The notes beneath the pieces are model-generated. The model made no database searches, was not told the origin of the DNA, and saw nothing but the letters and a program-made list of their open reading frames with translations. From contig JADJXI010000004.1 of the NCBI GenBank assembly GCA_016715905.1, positions 372,001-436,000 on the forward strand: DNA of 64,000 nucleotides. Reading direction: 5' to 3'. The stretch comes from Sphingobacteriaceae bacterium (GTDB lineage Bacteria > Bacteroidota > Bacteroidia > B-17B0 > Aurantibacillaceae). Position 1 is the first letter of the stretch; each line of letters starts with the position of its first letter. Both the position numbers and the translations under genes were made by a program. This document shows positions 1-8,189 of the stretch, piece after piece.

Positions 1-1323
1 AGCAATGATTATTTCAGCTTTTCCTCTTGTTGGTTCATTGTCTTCATCTACTTCCAATCCGTAATATTCCGGACGGTAAATAAACATCACCATATCGGCA
101 TCTTGTTCAATAGCACCCGATTCACGCAGGTCACTTAATAAAGGTCTTTTACTGGAACCCGGACGATTTTCAACCTGTCGACTTAATTGTGATAAGGCAA
201 TGATGGGAATTTCCAATTCCTTAGCCAAACTTTTTAATCCTCTGGAGATGTGAGAAATTTCCTGCTCTCTGTTTCCTTTACCATCCGGTCCACCACTCAT
301 CAACTGTAAATAATCAATAATAATTAATTCCACCTTCTGATTTTCTTTCAAACGACGTGCCTTGGCTCTTAATTCAAAAATGGAAAGGGCAGGGGTATCA
401 TCAATAAACAAGGGAGCTTCCGCTAATTTTTTAATACGCTCGTTTAATTGCTCAAACTCGTGCATTTCTAAATTCCCTTTTAATATTTTATCCTGTTCCA
501 ATTCCGTTTCACTGGAAATTAAACGTTTTACTAATTGGATGGAGGACATTTCTAAACTGAAAATGGCAACCGGCTTATTCCATTCTACTGCTGCATTTTT
601 TGCCATGGAAACTACAAAGGCCGTTTTACCCATACCCGGACGAGCAGCAAGAATTAATAAATCTGATTTTTGCCAACCTCCGGTAATTCTATCCAAGGCT
701 AAAAATCCGCTGGGTACGCCCAATAATCCGTCTTTTTTATTGGCGGCTGCTTCAATTTCTTCAATTGCACGTGAAATTAATGTGCTCATTTTATCGTGCT
801 GCTTGCGCACGTTAGAATCTAAAATTTCAAAAATATGACGGGTAGTTTCATCCAATAATTCAAACACATCCGTTCCATCTTCATAAGCCGTTTTAATCGT
901 TTCGGTACTGATGCGGATTAACTCACGTTGTAAATATTTTTGCGCAACAATACGCGCATGAAATTCAATATTGGCAGAAGAAGCAATGCGATTGGTTAAA
1001 GAAGAAACATAATACGAACCGCCAACAATTTCAAGTTCGCCTGATCTTTTTAATTCCTGGGTAACCGTTAAAATATCAACCGGCTCTGAGCGATTGAATA
1101 AAGTGATCATGGCGTTGAAAACGCGCCCGTTTTGCTCTTTATAAAAAGCTTGTGGACTTAAAATGTCAATTACTGTACTTAAGGCTTCGCGCTCCAATAA
1201 CATGGCACCTAAAACAGCTTCTTCTAAATCTATGGATTGGGGAGGTAATTTTCCCAATTCATTTACGGAAGTAACCGGAGTAAATAATTTTTTCTTAGTT
1301 TTATTTTGTTGATCTTGGTTCAT
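1..1323 (-). CDS. dnaB: Replicative DNA helicase DnaB (3' end cut off by window edge)
   Basis: Hexameric replicative helicase that unwinds DNA at the fork and binds primase. 441 codons are present; compared with the usual ~510-520 residues about 70-80 C-terminal residues lie outside the window. Seen in my reverse-strand translation: an N-terminal scaffold domain beginning PPQSIDLEEAVLGAML (about residue 27), a linker region, then a RecA-like core with Walker A RPGMGKTA near residue 230, a Walker B segment IIIDYLQLM, and the DnaB motifs SQLSRQVENRP and RESGAIEQDAD. No intein is visible. The ATG at 1321-1323 follows a purine-rich stretch (AAGAAGAGGA) that could act as a ribosome site. It is divergent from the dehydrogenase at 1650, and two DnaA boxes lie about 125 bases upstream. 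Identity is secure. Confidence 0.97.
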   Translation of the reverse strand, partial: MNQDQQNKTKKKLFTPVTSVNELGKLPPQSIDLEEAVLGAMLLEREALSTVIDILSPQAFYKEQNGRVFNAMITLFNRSEPVDILTVTQELKRSGELEIVGGSYYVSSLTNRIASSANIEFHARIVAQKYLQRELIRISTETIKTAYEDGTDVFELLDETTRHIFEILDSNVRKQHDKMSTLISRAIEEIEAAANKKDGLLGVPSGFLALDRITGGWQKSDLLILAARPGMGKTAFVVSMAKNAAVEWNKPVAIFSLEMSSIQLVKRLISSETELEQDKILKGNLEMHEFEQLNERIKKLAEAPLFIDDTPALSIFELRAKARRLKENQKVELIIIDYLQLMSGGPDGKGNREQEISHISRGLKSLAKELEIPIIALSQLSRQVENRPGSSKRPLLSDLRESGAIEQDADMVMFIYRPEYYGLEVDEDNEPTRGKAEIIIA

Positions 1324-1447
1324 AAAAGTCCTCTTCTTTTCTTTCTGGTGTTGGTATTTGCATTAACCGTTAAATTTGAACGGGGGGTAAAAGTGCAAAT
1401 AATTCGTCTTTCTTAAATTTACGAAAGTCAATTGTTGTTTCATAACT

Positions 1448-1469
1448 TGTGTATAACGCTTTATTCACA
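1448..1469. promoter_or_regulatory. Two inverted DnaA boxes upstream of dnaB
   Basis: TGTGTATAA (1448-1456, the complement of TTATACACA) and TTATTCACA (1461-1469) both fit the relaxed DnaA box TTATNCACA. They face each other with 4 bases between. An AT-rich stretch follows to the right. They may be DnaA sites controlling dnaB or part of an origin; two boxes alone do not make an oriC. Confidence 0.4.
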
Positions 1470-1615
1470 ATCTAACAACCAGTAAAATCAGTAGTTCCAC
1501 GGCCTTGGGCCTGTTCATAATTCAAGAATACAGTTGTAAACAAAATGTATGTTCAATAAATGTTAATTCTTTAATGACTTTCATTCTCAATTAATTAAAC
1601 CTTTGTGCCTGTTTG

Positions 1616-1623
1616 TACCTTTG
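1616..1623 (+). promoter_or_regulatory. Putative Bacteroidota -7 box (TACCTTTG)
   Basis: Exact match to TAnnTTTG, 26 bases before the ATG at 1650. No clear TTTG -33 element at 19-20 bases upstream. Confidence 0.45.
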
Positions 1624-1649
1624 TTTAATCCAATTATTCAACATTAATA

Positions 1650-2600
1650 ATGCGCGTTCTGTTTGCCGATACCAATCATCCTATTTTGCACGAATTATTG
1701 CAACAAGCCGGTTACACCTGTGATTTATACTGGGATAAGTCGGTTGAAGAACTTAAAGTATTACTTCAAGATTACGATGCCCTGGTATTACGAAGTAAAT
1801 TTCCGATTACCGAAGAGCTGATGAAAAGTGCACCACGTTTAAAATGTATTGGTAGAGTAGGTGCAGGTATGGAGAATATTGATTTAGCGGCTGCCAAAAA
1901 ATTGGGAATTAATTGTGTAAGTGCCCCCGAGGGAAATCGGGATGCTGTGGGCGAACATGCTTTGGGTATGTTATTGATGCTTTTAAATCATTTAAAAAAG
2001 GCAGATGCCGAAGTGCGAAAACATATTTGGATAAGAGCAGAAAACCGGGGCTATGAATTGGGGGGGAAAACCGTAGGTATTATTGGATACGGACACATGG
2101 GCAGTAGTTTTGCTAATAAATTAAAAGGTTTTGATTGTAAAATTTTAGCTTACGATAAGTATTTAAAAAATTATAGGAATGAATTTGTGCGTGAGAGTGA
2201 AATGCAGGAAATTTTTGAGGAATGTGATATCCTAAGTTTACATACGCCTTATACGGAAGAAACAAAATATTTGATTAATGCTGATTTTATTAGTCAATTT
2301 AAAAAACCCATTTATATAATTAATACCGCGCGTGGTAAATGTTTAAAAACCGAAGATTTGGTTAAAGCTTTAGAGTCGGGAAAAGTTTTGGGTGCCTGTT
2401 TGGATGTGTTGGAATATGAATCAACCAGCTTTGAAAATTTTGATTCGTCACAAATTTCTTCAGCTCATCAATACATTTTACAGAGCGAAAAAGTGATTTT
2501 GAGTCCGCATATTGCCGGATGGACGCACGAGAGTAATTACAAGATGAGTAAAATAATTGCCGAAAGGATGATTGCTTGTTTATCTAAAATTAAAAAGTAA
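1650..2600 (+). CDS. D-2-hydroxyacid dehydrogenase, SerA-like
   Basis: NAD-dependent D-isomer-specific 2-hydroxyacid dehydrogenase, most like short (316 aa) forms of D-3-phosphoglycerate dehydrogenase, which catalyse the first step of serine synthesis. Seen: substrate-domain signature GRVGAGMENID (69-79), Rossmann nucleotide motif GYGHMG (146-151), NTARGK with the catalytic Arg near 228, a Glu at LEYE (~255), and the catalytic His in SPHIAGWTHES (~287). There is no C-terminal ACT domain, so no serine feedback domain as in long SerA. Cytoplasmic. The neighbours give no pathway context; its 3' end overlaps the convergent lipoprotein gene by 11 bases. The exact substrate (phosphoglycerate or another 2-hydroxyacid) is inferred. 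Confidence 0.88.
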   Translation: MRVLFADTNHPILHELLQQAGYTCDLYWDKSVEELKVLLQDYDALVLRSKFPITEELMKSAPRLKCIGRVGAGMENIDLAAAKKLGINCVSAPEGNRDAVGEHALGMLLMLLNHLKKADAEVRKHIWIRAENRGYELGGKTVGIIGYGHMGSSFANKLKGFDCKILAYDKYLKNYRNEFVRESEMQEIFEECDILSLHTPYTEETKYLINADFISQFKKPIYIINTARGKCLKTEDLVKALESGKVLGACLDVLEYESTSFENFDSSQISSAHQYILQSEKVILSPHIAGWTHESNYKMSKIIAERMIACLSKIKK

Positions 2601-3078
2601 CTTTTAATTCGGGTGTGGTAATGGTGTTGGATTTATTACCCGCCACATCGGTCACAAAAAATGTGTATTTGAAAGTTTTAACCGAATCGCCGCTACGGAA
2701 AGGCGACATGGGTAAGTAAATTTCACCGCGTATAGATTTGTTTTTATAACTGGCATCTTTAGGTTGAATGATGGTTTGCGTAATACGTGCGGTATCGTTG
2801 GTGATATTATCCTTAATGGCGGTAAATTTTCCGGTAGCAGAATTGAGGTAATAAAAAGTGCCGATTACATTAGGACCCTGAGTAGCGATATCCAAAAAAA
2901 TATCGCCGTCGCCATCCTCGTAATTTAAAATCAAAACGGCCGTATCAATATTGGTTCTCACTTTCCAGGCTTGAAAATCGTTAAACTCTAAAGTAGGGAT
3001 GGGACTTTTACTTGGTTTTTTTACACAAGAGCTAAAAACTACAATTACCGAGAATATTATGATAACAATACGGAACAT
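2590..3078 (-). CDS. Hypothetical lipoprotein, about 162 aa
   Basis: Function not recognised. I place the start at the ATG at 3076-3078, because a lipoprotein signal then begins at residue 1 (MFRIVIIIFSVIVVFSSC, lipobox-like FSSC); the longer reading frame to 3126 would add 16 residues before it and overlap the divergent neighbour's start. The mature part has repeated beta-type segments with acidic loops (NYEDGDGDIFLD) and ends TPELKVTF, suggesting a small beta-sandwich anchored in a membrane facing the periplasm or surface. It runs divergent from the LuxE-like gene (47 bases apart) and converges on the dehydrogenase with an 11-base overlap. Confidence 0.75.
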   Translation of the reverse strand: MFRIVIIIFSVIVVFSSCVKKPSKSPIPTLEFNDFQAWKVRTNIDTAVLILNYEDGDGDIFLDIATQGPNVIGTFYYLNSATGKFTAIKDNITNDTARITQTIIQPKDASYKNKSIRGEIYLPMSPFRSGDSVKTFKYTFFVTDVAGNKSNTITTPELKVTF

Positions 3079-3125
3079 TCTAAAATCAATACATAAATTT
3101 ACAAAAAAATGATTTAAGGCCAGCA

Positions 3126-4112
3126 ATGGATTTTACGGCAAACGATATATTTAACATTAATTCGAAGGAAAGATTCAATGAACTGGCGCTTCAGGTTTTT
3201 AAACACCAATATCAGCACAATAAAGTTTATCAAAACTGGTGTAGTTTATTGAAAACCGAAATTAACCGGGTACAATCCATTGATCAAATTCCCTTTCTTC
3301 CAATTGAATCGTTTAAGAGTCACCGGGTGATTTGCGAAGATAAAAGTGCCGATGAAATAATATTTACCAGCAGCAGTACCACTTCTCAAATCCCGTCAAG
3401 GCATCATGTACTCGATATTTCCATTTATAAACAAAGTTTTTCAAAAGGTTTTGAGTTGTTTTATGGTAAGGCAAATGAATATTGCATATTAGCCTTATTG
3501 CCCGGTTATTTGGAAAGAAAGGGTTCATCCTTGGTGTTTATGGTTGACGAATTAATTAAACAATCGGATCACGAGCTTAGCGGTTTTTATTTAAATCAAA
3601 TACAGGAACTGAAAAGTAAAATCGAGCGTTTAAAACAAAGCGGACAAAAAACCATGTTGTGGGGAGTATCTTACGCCTTATTAGACTTGTGTGGCGAAGT
3701 GCATTTAAATGAAAACTTTATAGTGATAGAAACAGGAGGCATGAAAGGGAATAGGGCAGAGCTCAGTAAAAGCGAATTACACGAACAGCTTAAAGCCGGA
3801 TTTGGAATTAAACATATTCACAGCGAATATGGCATGACTGAAATGTTGAGTCAGGCTTACAGTAAAAGCGATGGAATTTTTCAAGCTCCACCCTGGTTAC
3901 AATTTAAAATCAGAGAAATTAACGACCCTCTACATCGAGCGACTGAAAATAAAACCGGGGGTATAGATGTGATAGATTTGACCAATTTCAATTCCTGTTC
4001 CTTTATTGCCACCAAGGATTTAGGAAGAATAAATGAGCGGGGTTTACAGTTGATGGGCAGATACGATGTAAGCGATGTAAGAGGTTGTAACCTGATGTAT
4101 CCCGGGCTTTAA
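3126..4112 (+). CDS. LuxE-family acyl-protein synthetase / acyltransferase
   Basis: Belongs to the LuxE acyl-protein synthetase group of the ANL adenylating enzymes; in luminous bacteria LuxE activates fatty acids, but here there are no lux genes, so the substrate is unknown. Seen over 328 residues: a Ser/Thr-rich nucleotide loop TSSSTTSQIPSRHH (about 81-94), a GGMKG segment near 201, and HSEYGMTEMLSQAY (about 233), which is the ANL-type YGxTE motif. It is shorter than full acyl-CoA synthetases (~500 aa), as expected for LuxE. Such standalone genes are often annotated simply 'acyl transferase' in Bacteroidota. Cytoplasmic. It ends 79 bases before gldF. Confidence 0.8.
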   Translation: MDFTANDIFNINSKERFNELALQVFKHQYQHNKVYQNWCSLLKTEINRVQSIDQIPFLPIESFKSHRVICEDKSADEIIFTSSSTTSQIPSRHHVLDISIYKQSFSKGFELFYGKANEYCILALLPGYLERKGSSLVFMVDELIKQSDHELSGFYLNQIQELKSKIERLKQSGQKTMLWGVSYALLDLCGEVHLNENFIVIETGGMKGNRAELSKSELHEQLKAGFGIKHIHSEYGMTEMLSQAYSKSDGIFQAPPWLQFKIREINDPLHRATENKTGGIDVIDLTNFNSCSFIATKDLGRINERGLQLMGRYDVSDVRGCNLMYPGL

Positions 4113-4177
4113 AATTCTTTAACCTCACATTGTTATTATTTTGTTTTAATTCAATCGTTATTTTGCATATATAAAAG

Positions 4178-4185
4178 TATTTTTG
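4178..4185 (+). promoter_or_regulatory. Putative -7 box (TATTTTTG) for leaderless gldF
   Basis: Exact TAnnTTTG ending 6 bases before the ATG at 4192, so transcription would start at or just before the start codon. Confidence 0.5.
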
Positions 4186-4191
4186 TTGCGC

Positions 4192-4932
4192 ATGTATATT
4201 TTGTATTTAAAGGAAATTCGAAGTTTTTTAAGTTCATTGATTGGATACATGGCCATTGGCGTGTTTATCAGCTTAATTGGGGTATTTATGTGGATTATTC
4301 CATCAGAAAGTGGAGGCTCTAATATATTAGATAATGGTTTTGCTAATATTGATCCCTTATTTTATATCGCCCCCTGGGTTTATCTTTTTTTAATTCCAGC
4401 CATTACCATGCGCTCTTTTTCCGAAGAAAGAAAAAGCGGAACGCTGGAATTGTTACTTACCCGCCCCTTAAGCGACCTTCAAATTGTGCTGGCTAAATAT
4501 TTTGCCGGATTAACCTTGGTTTTAATTTCATTATTACCTACGCTCATTTATTATTACAGTGTTAATGCGCTTTGTCAAAAAAACACCGGTATGGATACCG
4601 GCGGCATGTGGGGTTCTTATGTGGGCTTGTTTTTTTTAGGTGCAGGTTTTGTTGCAATTGGAACTTTTGCATCAGCCATTTCTGAAAATCAAGTTATCGC
4701 CTTTATTTTTGCTTTGCTGCTTTGTTTTGTATGTTACATTGGTTTTGATTTTATTGCCGATAGCGGCGTGTTTGGCAAATATGCGGCGCTCATTAAAAAT
4801 TTGGGAATTAACGAACATTATACAAGTATGAGTCGCGGAGTTATCGATACGCGAGATGCCATTTATTTTATCAGTGTTGCCGCTTTGTTTAATTTATTAA
4901 CCCGTCTTGTTTTAGAAAGCAGAAAATGGTAA
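4192..4932 (+). CDS. gldF: Gliding motility ABC transporter permease GldF
   Basis: Membrane permease of the GldA-GldF-GldG ABC transporter linked to Bacteroidota gliding. The 246-residue protein has about six hydrophobic segments and the ABC-2 type signature RSFSEERKSGTLELLLTRPL (about 86-105), followed by the conserved segment on the permease's cytoplasmic side. I chose the ATG at 4192 over an upstream TTG at 4183 because a TATTTTTG promoter box ends at 4185 and would overlap the longer reading. gldG follows with a 7-base overlap, so the two are co-translated. The ATPase gldA is not in this window, which is usual because gldA is often unlinked. Presence of gldFG does not prove that the organism glides. 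Confidence 0.93.
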   Translation: MYILYLKEIRSFLSSLIGYMAIGVFISLIGVFMWIIPSESGGSNILDNGFANIDPLFYIAPWVYLFLIPAITMRSFSEERKSGTLELLLTRPLSDLQIVLAKYFAGLTLVLISLLPTLIYYYSVNALCQKNTGMDTGGMWGSYVGLFFLGAGFVAIGTFASAISENQVIAFIFALLLCFVCYIGFDFIADSGVFGKYAALIKNLGINEHYTSMSRGVIDTRDAIYFISVAALFNLLTRLVLESRKW

Positions 4933-6647
4933 AGACGAAAGAAGATAAAATAAACCGGAAAAGAAAAGACATCACCGCGCTTTTTATGCTTTTAGTTATA
5001 GTGGTGCTGATTAACTTTGTTAGTCATTATTTTTTCAAACGTATAGATCTAACTTCTGAGAAGCGTTATACCTTGGCGGCTTCTACCAAGGAAATGCTGA
5101 AAAAAGTGGATGAGGAAATTTTATTTAAGGTTTATTTAGAGGGGAATTTTAATCCCGGCTTTACGCGATTAAGAAATGAAGCCCGTGAAATTCTGGATGA
5201 ATTCAGGGCTTATTCCAATGAAAATATTCAATATGAATTTATCAATCCGGCAGAAGAAGGATTAACGTTAGAAGAAAAAAACAGTATTCAAAAACAATTA
5301 TTTGAAAAAGGAATAATTCCCGAAGAAATTATTGAAAAAAAGTCTGATAAAACATCCAACTTACGTATATGGCCGGGTGCCATTGCTTCTTATAAGGGGA
5401 GAGAAGCGGTTTGGCAGATTTATTCGCATCAGGCTTTAATTGGGGTTAGTTCTGAACAAAGCATCAATAACAGTGTACAAGAATTGGAATATTCTTTAAG
5501 CAATACCATTCGTAAATTGCAAAGAGATCGTAAGCCGGAAGTCACTTTTTTAGATGGACATAATGAACTGGATACCATAAGCCGTTATGATTTTGCTCGT
5601 TCCTTAAGTGAGTATTATAGCGTAAACCGAACCCTAATCAAGCAGGGCGTAGAGTTGGAATCTTTGAAGGGAACCGATGCTTTAATCATTGCTAAACCCG
5701 ATAGCTCGTTTACCGACAAAGAAAAATTTATTATTGATCAATTTATTATGGAAGGGGGAAAAGTGTTGTGGTTGATAGATCCCGTTACCATCAATATGGA
5801 TACGTTAAATCTTCGTGGTTTTTCCATTGGATTAAATCGTCCCTTAAATTTAGAAGATATGTTGTTTAAATACGGTGTTCGTTTAAATCCCGTATTAGTG
5901 CAGGATATGCAATGCGGTATGATTCCCATCAACATCGGATTTAAAAAAGGACAGGCCAATATTAAAATGTTTCCTTGGGTGCATACTTTATGGGTGTTAC
6001 CTGATGTTGCTCATCCCATTGTAAAAAATTTAGATGTAATAAAAATGGAATATGTATCGAATTTAGATACGGTAACAGCACATGGCATTAAAAAAACGGT
6101 TTTGTTACGAAGTTCAAGAAACAGCAGAATTCAGCCTACGCCGGCTCGTATAGCTTTACAAATGGCCACCTTGCCGGTAAAAGAATCGCAGTTTAAAGAT
6201 GGAAGTCAAATGCTGGCCTTATTGCTTGAAGGTGAATTTACCAGTTTTGCAGAAAATAGATTGCCAACTATTTTACGTTCTAATCCGGATTTTAAATTTT
6301 TGGAGCACGGTAAAAAAACAAAAATGATTGTGGTGGCCGACGGTGATATTGCAGCTAATGATTATCAAAGGTCAACCGGACAAGTTATGCCTTTGGGCTA
6401 CGATAAATATTCCCGTCAGGTTTTTGCCAATAAAACATTTTTATTGAATTGTGTGAATTATTTGTTGGATGACGAAGGTATGTTGCAGTTACGTTCACGC
6501 GAAGTGAAATTAAGAATGTTGGATAAGAAAAAACTAAAATTGCAGCGCACAAAATGGCAAATGATTAATGTAGTTTATCCGATTATTTTAATAGCCTTAT
6601 TGGGAACCGTACAGTTTTATGTAAGACGCAAGAAGTACGGAGTTTAG
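4926..6647 (+). CDS. gldG: Gliding motility auxiliary ABC transporter protein GldG
   Basis: Partner of GldF: the ABC-transporter auxiliary protein with a large domain outside the cytoplasm. 573 residues, with an N-terminal membrane anchor (about 17-36, ALFMLLVIVVLINFVSHYFF), the family motif RIDLTSEKRYTLA just after it, an ABC_transp_aux domain through about residue 530 including GHNELD and EGGKVLWLIDP, and a C-terminal membrane helix ending YVRRKKYGV. Length and arrangement match the family. Overlaps gldF by 7 bases. After its stop comes a 273-base non-coding stretch with structured repeats. Confidence 0.93.
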   Translation: MVKTKEDKINRKRKDITALFMLLVIVVLINFVSHYFFKRIDLTSEKRYTLAASTKEMLKKVDEEILFKVYLEGNFNPGFTRLRNEAREILDEFRAYSNENIQYEFINPAEEGLTLEEKNSIQKQLFEKGIIPEEIIEKKSDKTSNLRIWPGAIASYKGREAVWQIYSHQALIGVSSEQSINNSVQELEYSLSNTIRKLQRDRKPEVTFLDGHNELDTISRYDFARSLSEYYSVNRTLIKQGVELESLKGTDALIIAKPDSSFTDKEKFIIDQFIMEGGKVLWLIDPVTINMDTLNLRGFSIGLNRPLNLEDMLFKYGVRLNPVLVQDMQCGMIPINIGFKKGQANIKMFPWVHTLWVLPDVAHPIVKNLDVIKMEYVSNLDTVTAHGIKKTVLLRSSRNSRIQPTPARIALQMATLPVKESQFKDGSQMLALLLEGEFTSFAENRLPTILRSNPDFKFLEHGKKTKMIVVADGDIAANDYQRSTGQVMPLGYDKYSRQVFANKTFLLNCVNYLLDDEGMLQLRSREVKLRMLDKKKLKLQRTKWQMINVVYPIILIALLGTVQFYVRRKKYGV

Positions 6648-6702
6648 AAATAAATTTTAAACAAAAAATTTCTTTATCAATAAAGTCAAGTGAAGTGCTG
6701 TC

Positions 6703-6902
6703 CTACTCGTAGTAACTAAACTGTCAGTAGTAGTGCCGCTTTATCGTGGTATGCCTGCCTGCCGGTAGGCAGGTAGCGAGACCTAATTACAAAGAATCAC
6801 TTCTCGATACGCCGATAAACATTTCCATATTCGGCTACTCGAAGCGACTAAACTGTCAGGTCGAGTAAAGCATGTGTATTCGGTGTGCTTGTATCGAGAC
6901 CT
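6703..6902. repeat. Two diverged copies of a structured intergenic repeat
   Basis: Copy A (about 6703-6784) and copy B (about 6835-6902, with its 5' arms from 6802) share CTACTCG (6703, 6835), ACTAAACTGTCAG (6715-6727, 6847-6859, same 12-base offset in both) and CGAGACCT (6777-6784, 6895-6902). Copy B folds into a closed four-way junction: outer stem 6802-6810/6891-6899 (TCTCGATAC/GTATCGAGA), arms 6811-6815/6831-6835, 6836-6842/6861-6867 and 6868-6872/6886-6890, with no unpaired base between stems. No ORF is present. Probably a genome-wide repeat family; role unknown. Confidence 0.7.
6754..6773. repeat. 20-bp near-perfect palindrome inside repeat copy A
   Basis: CCTGCCT-G-CCGG-T-AGGCAGG: 7-base arms around a CCGG centre with one G/T mismatch. 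Its GC content is far above the surroundings. Similar palindromes occur as dispersed intergenic repeats in Bacteroidota and other genomes (recalled, not searched). Confidence 0.7.
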
Positions 6903-6920
6903 TTCTTAAAACACAAAGTT

Positions 6921-8189
6921 TTAATTAAAACGCAGCGTTTTAATAGGGGTAAGTTTAGTTAAAATTAAAGTGGGTAAAAACAGCATGAGTAAACAAACTA
7001 CAAATGTGCCAAGGTTTAAAAGTAAATAATTCAACCAATTTATATCAATGGCCACATGATCGATGTAATAGGTAACACTATCTAATTTCATGATTTCAAA
7101 ATAATACTGAATATAGCAAAGTCCTATTCCCAAAATATTCCCCCAAAGCAATCCCTTACCAATTAAATTTAAACTCACATAAAAAAATATTTTACGCACC
7201 GATACATTATTCATACCTAAAGATTTCACCAAACCAACCATATTGGCACGTTCAAGAATTAAAATTAGCAGGGCTGTTATCATATTAATTACGGCAACTA
7301 TAATCATCAATACAATAACTATTATCCCATTAATATCTAATTTATCCAACCAAATAAAAATATTCCCGTAAATTTCTTTCACACTGCGAATACTGTATTG
7401 ATAACCCAATAATTCTTCCAACTCTAGCTTCAACTCATCCACTTTTTCAAAATCCTTTACATTTACTTCAAATGAACCGGCCATAGCATCATCCCAGTAA
7501 TTTAATTTTTGAATTTGTCTTAAATCTACATATGTTAAGTTATTATCAAAGTCGGCAAAATCGGTTTTAAATATCCCGCATACTTGTAATTTACGAGAAC
7601 GTTGTTCGCTTTTAATATAGGTTTCATTACTGGCACTATCTGTTACTTCATGTTTAACCATAAAATAAAACAGCAGCTTATCCTTTAATTTAATATTCAA
7701 TCGATCAGCCAATACCTGGCTGATTAGTATTTCTTTACTTGAAGTTGTATCGTTGAATTGCAAACAAGAACCTTCGGTGATGTGTTGTTTAATATAATCG
7801 AAATTATAATTTTTGGTTACGCCCTTGAGCAATACGCCTTCGTTTTCTTCATCTGTTTTCAGAATAGCATTTTTAAATGCTGTTTTTTGCACGTTGGTTA
7901 TGCCTTTGTAATTTTTTAACAGACTTAATGAATCGGCTGGTATATGAATAGGATCTTGTTCATTTCCCGGATTAATATTAACGCTTGTGATTACCAAATG
8001 CGTTGTTAGGCCCGTAATTTTTTTGATAATTTCTTTCTTAAAACCGCTTACAATACTAATAGTTAGTATCATTACTGCTACTCCAAGTACAATGCCAATT
8101 ATAGCAATTTTAACGATTGGTTTAGAGATATTAGCCTTATCTTTAACAGCACCCGTAATTTTATTGGCTATAAACTTTTCTATATTCAA
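6921..8189 (-). CDS. FtsX-family ABC transporter permease (LolC/E- or MacB-like)
   Basis: Inner-membrane permease of the type VII ABC class, probably in lipoprotein release or another mechanotransmission process; the partner ATPase is not adjacent. 422 residues: N-terminal membrane helix (about 27-49, VKIAIIGIVLGVAVMILTI), a large periplasmic MacB-like domain (about 50-280), then three C-terminal membrane helices of the FtsX domain. The start is a TTG (8187-8189) giving MNIEKFIANKI, which matches the family's usual N-terminus; no ATG is available nearby. A TATTTTTG box lies at 8203-8210 inside the divergent namZ gene. The TTG shares one base with the namZ ATG. A LolD-type ATPase occurs at 40.8 kb, but nothing links the two. 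Confidence 0.88.
   Translation of the reverse strand: MNIEKFIANKITGAVKDKANISKPIVKIAIIGIVLGVAVMILTISIVSGFKKEIIKKITGLTTHLVITSVNINPGNEQDPIHIPADSLSLLKNYKGITNVQKTAFKNAILKTDEENEGVLLKGVTKNYNFDYIKQHITEGSCLQFNDTTSSKEILISQVLADRLNIKLKDKLLFYFMVKHEVTDSASNETYIKSEQRSRKLQVCGIFKTDFADFDNNLTYVDLRQIQKLNYWDDAMAGSFEVNVKDFEKVDELKLELEELLGYQYSIRSVKEIYGNIFIWLDKLDINGIIVIVLMIIVAVINMITALLILILERANMVGLVKSLGMNNVSVRKIFFYVSLNLIGKGLLWGNILGIGLCYIQYYFEIMKLDSVTYYIDHVAIDINWLNYLLLNLGTFVVCLLMLFLPTLILTKLTPIKTLRFN

Larger units (their letters stand above)
1324..1649. other. 326-base divergent intergenic region between dnaB and a dehydrogenase gene
   Basis: No convincing ORF or RNA gene. It holds two facing DnaA boxes (1448-1469), a short GGCC-TTG-GGCC dyad near 1502-1511, an AT-rich stretch (about 1520-1600) and a TACCTTTG promoter element before the dehydrogenase gene. 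A clear dnaB promoter was not found by eye. Confidence 0.6.

Noticed and set aside
362..838. Forward-strand open frame inside dnaB
   Set aside because: Antisense to the conserved helicase core, whose reverse-strand translation matches DnaB motifs; the forward translation has no recognisable family or signal.
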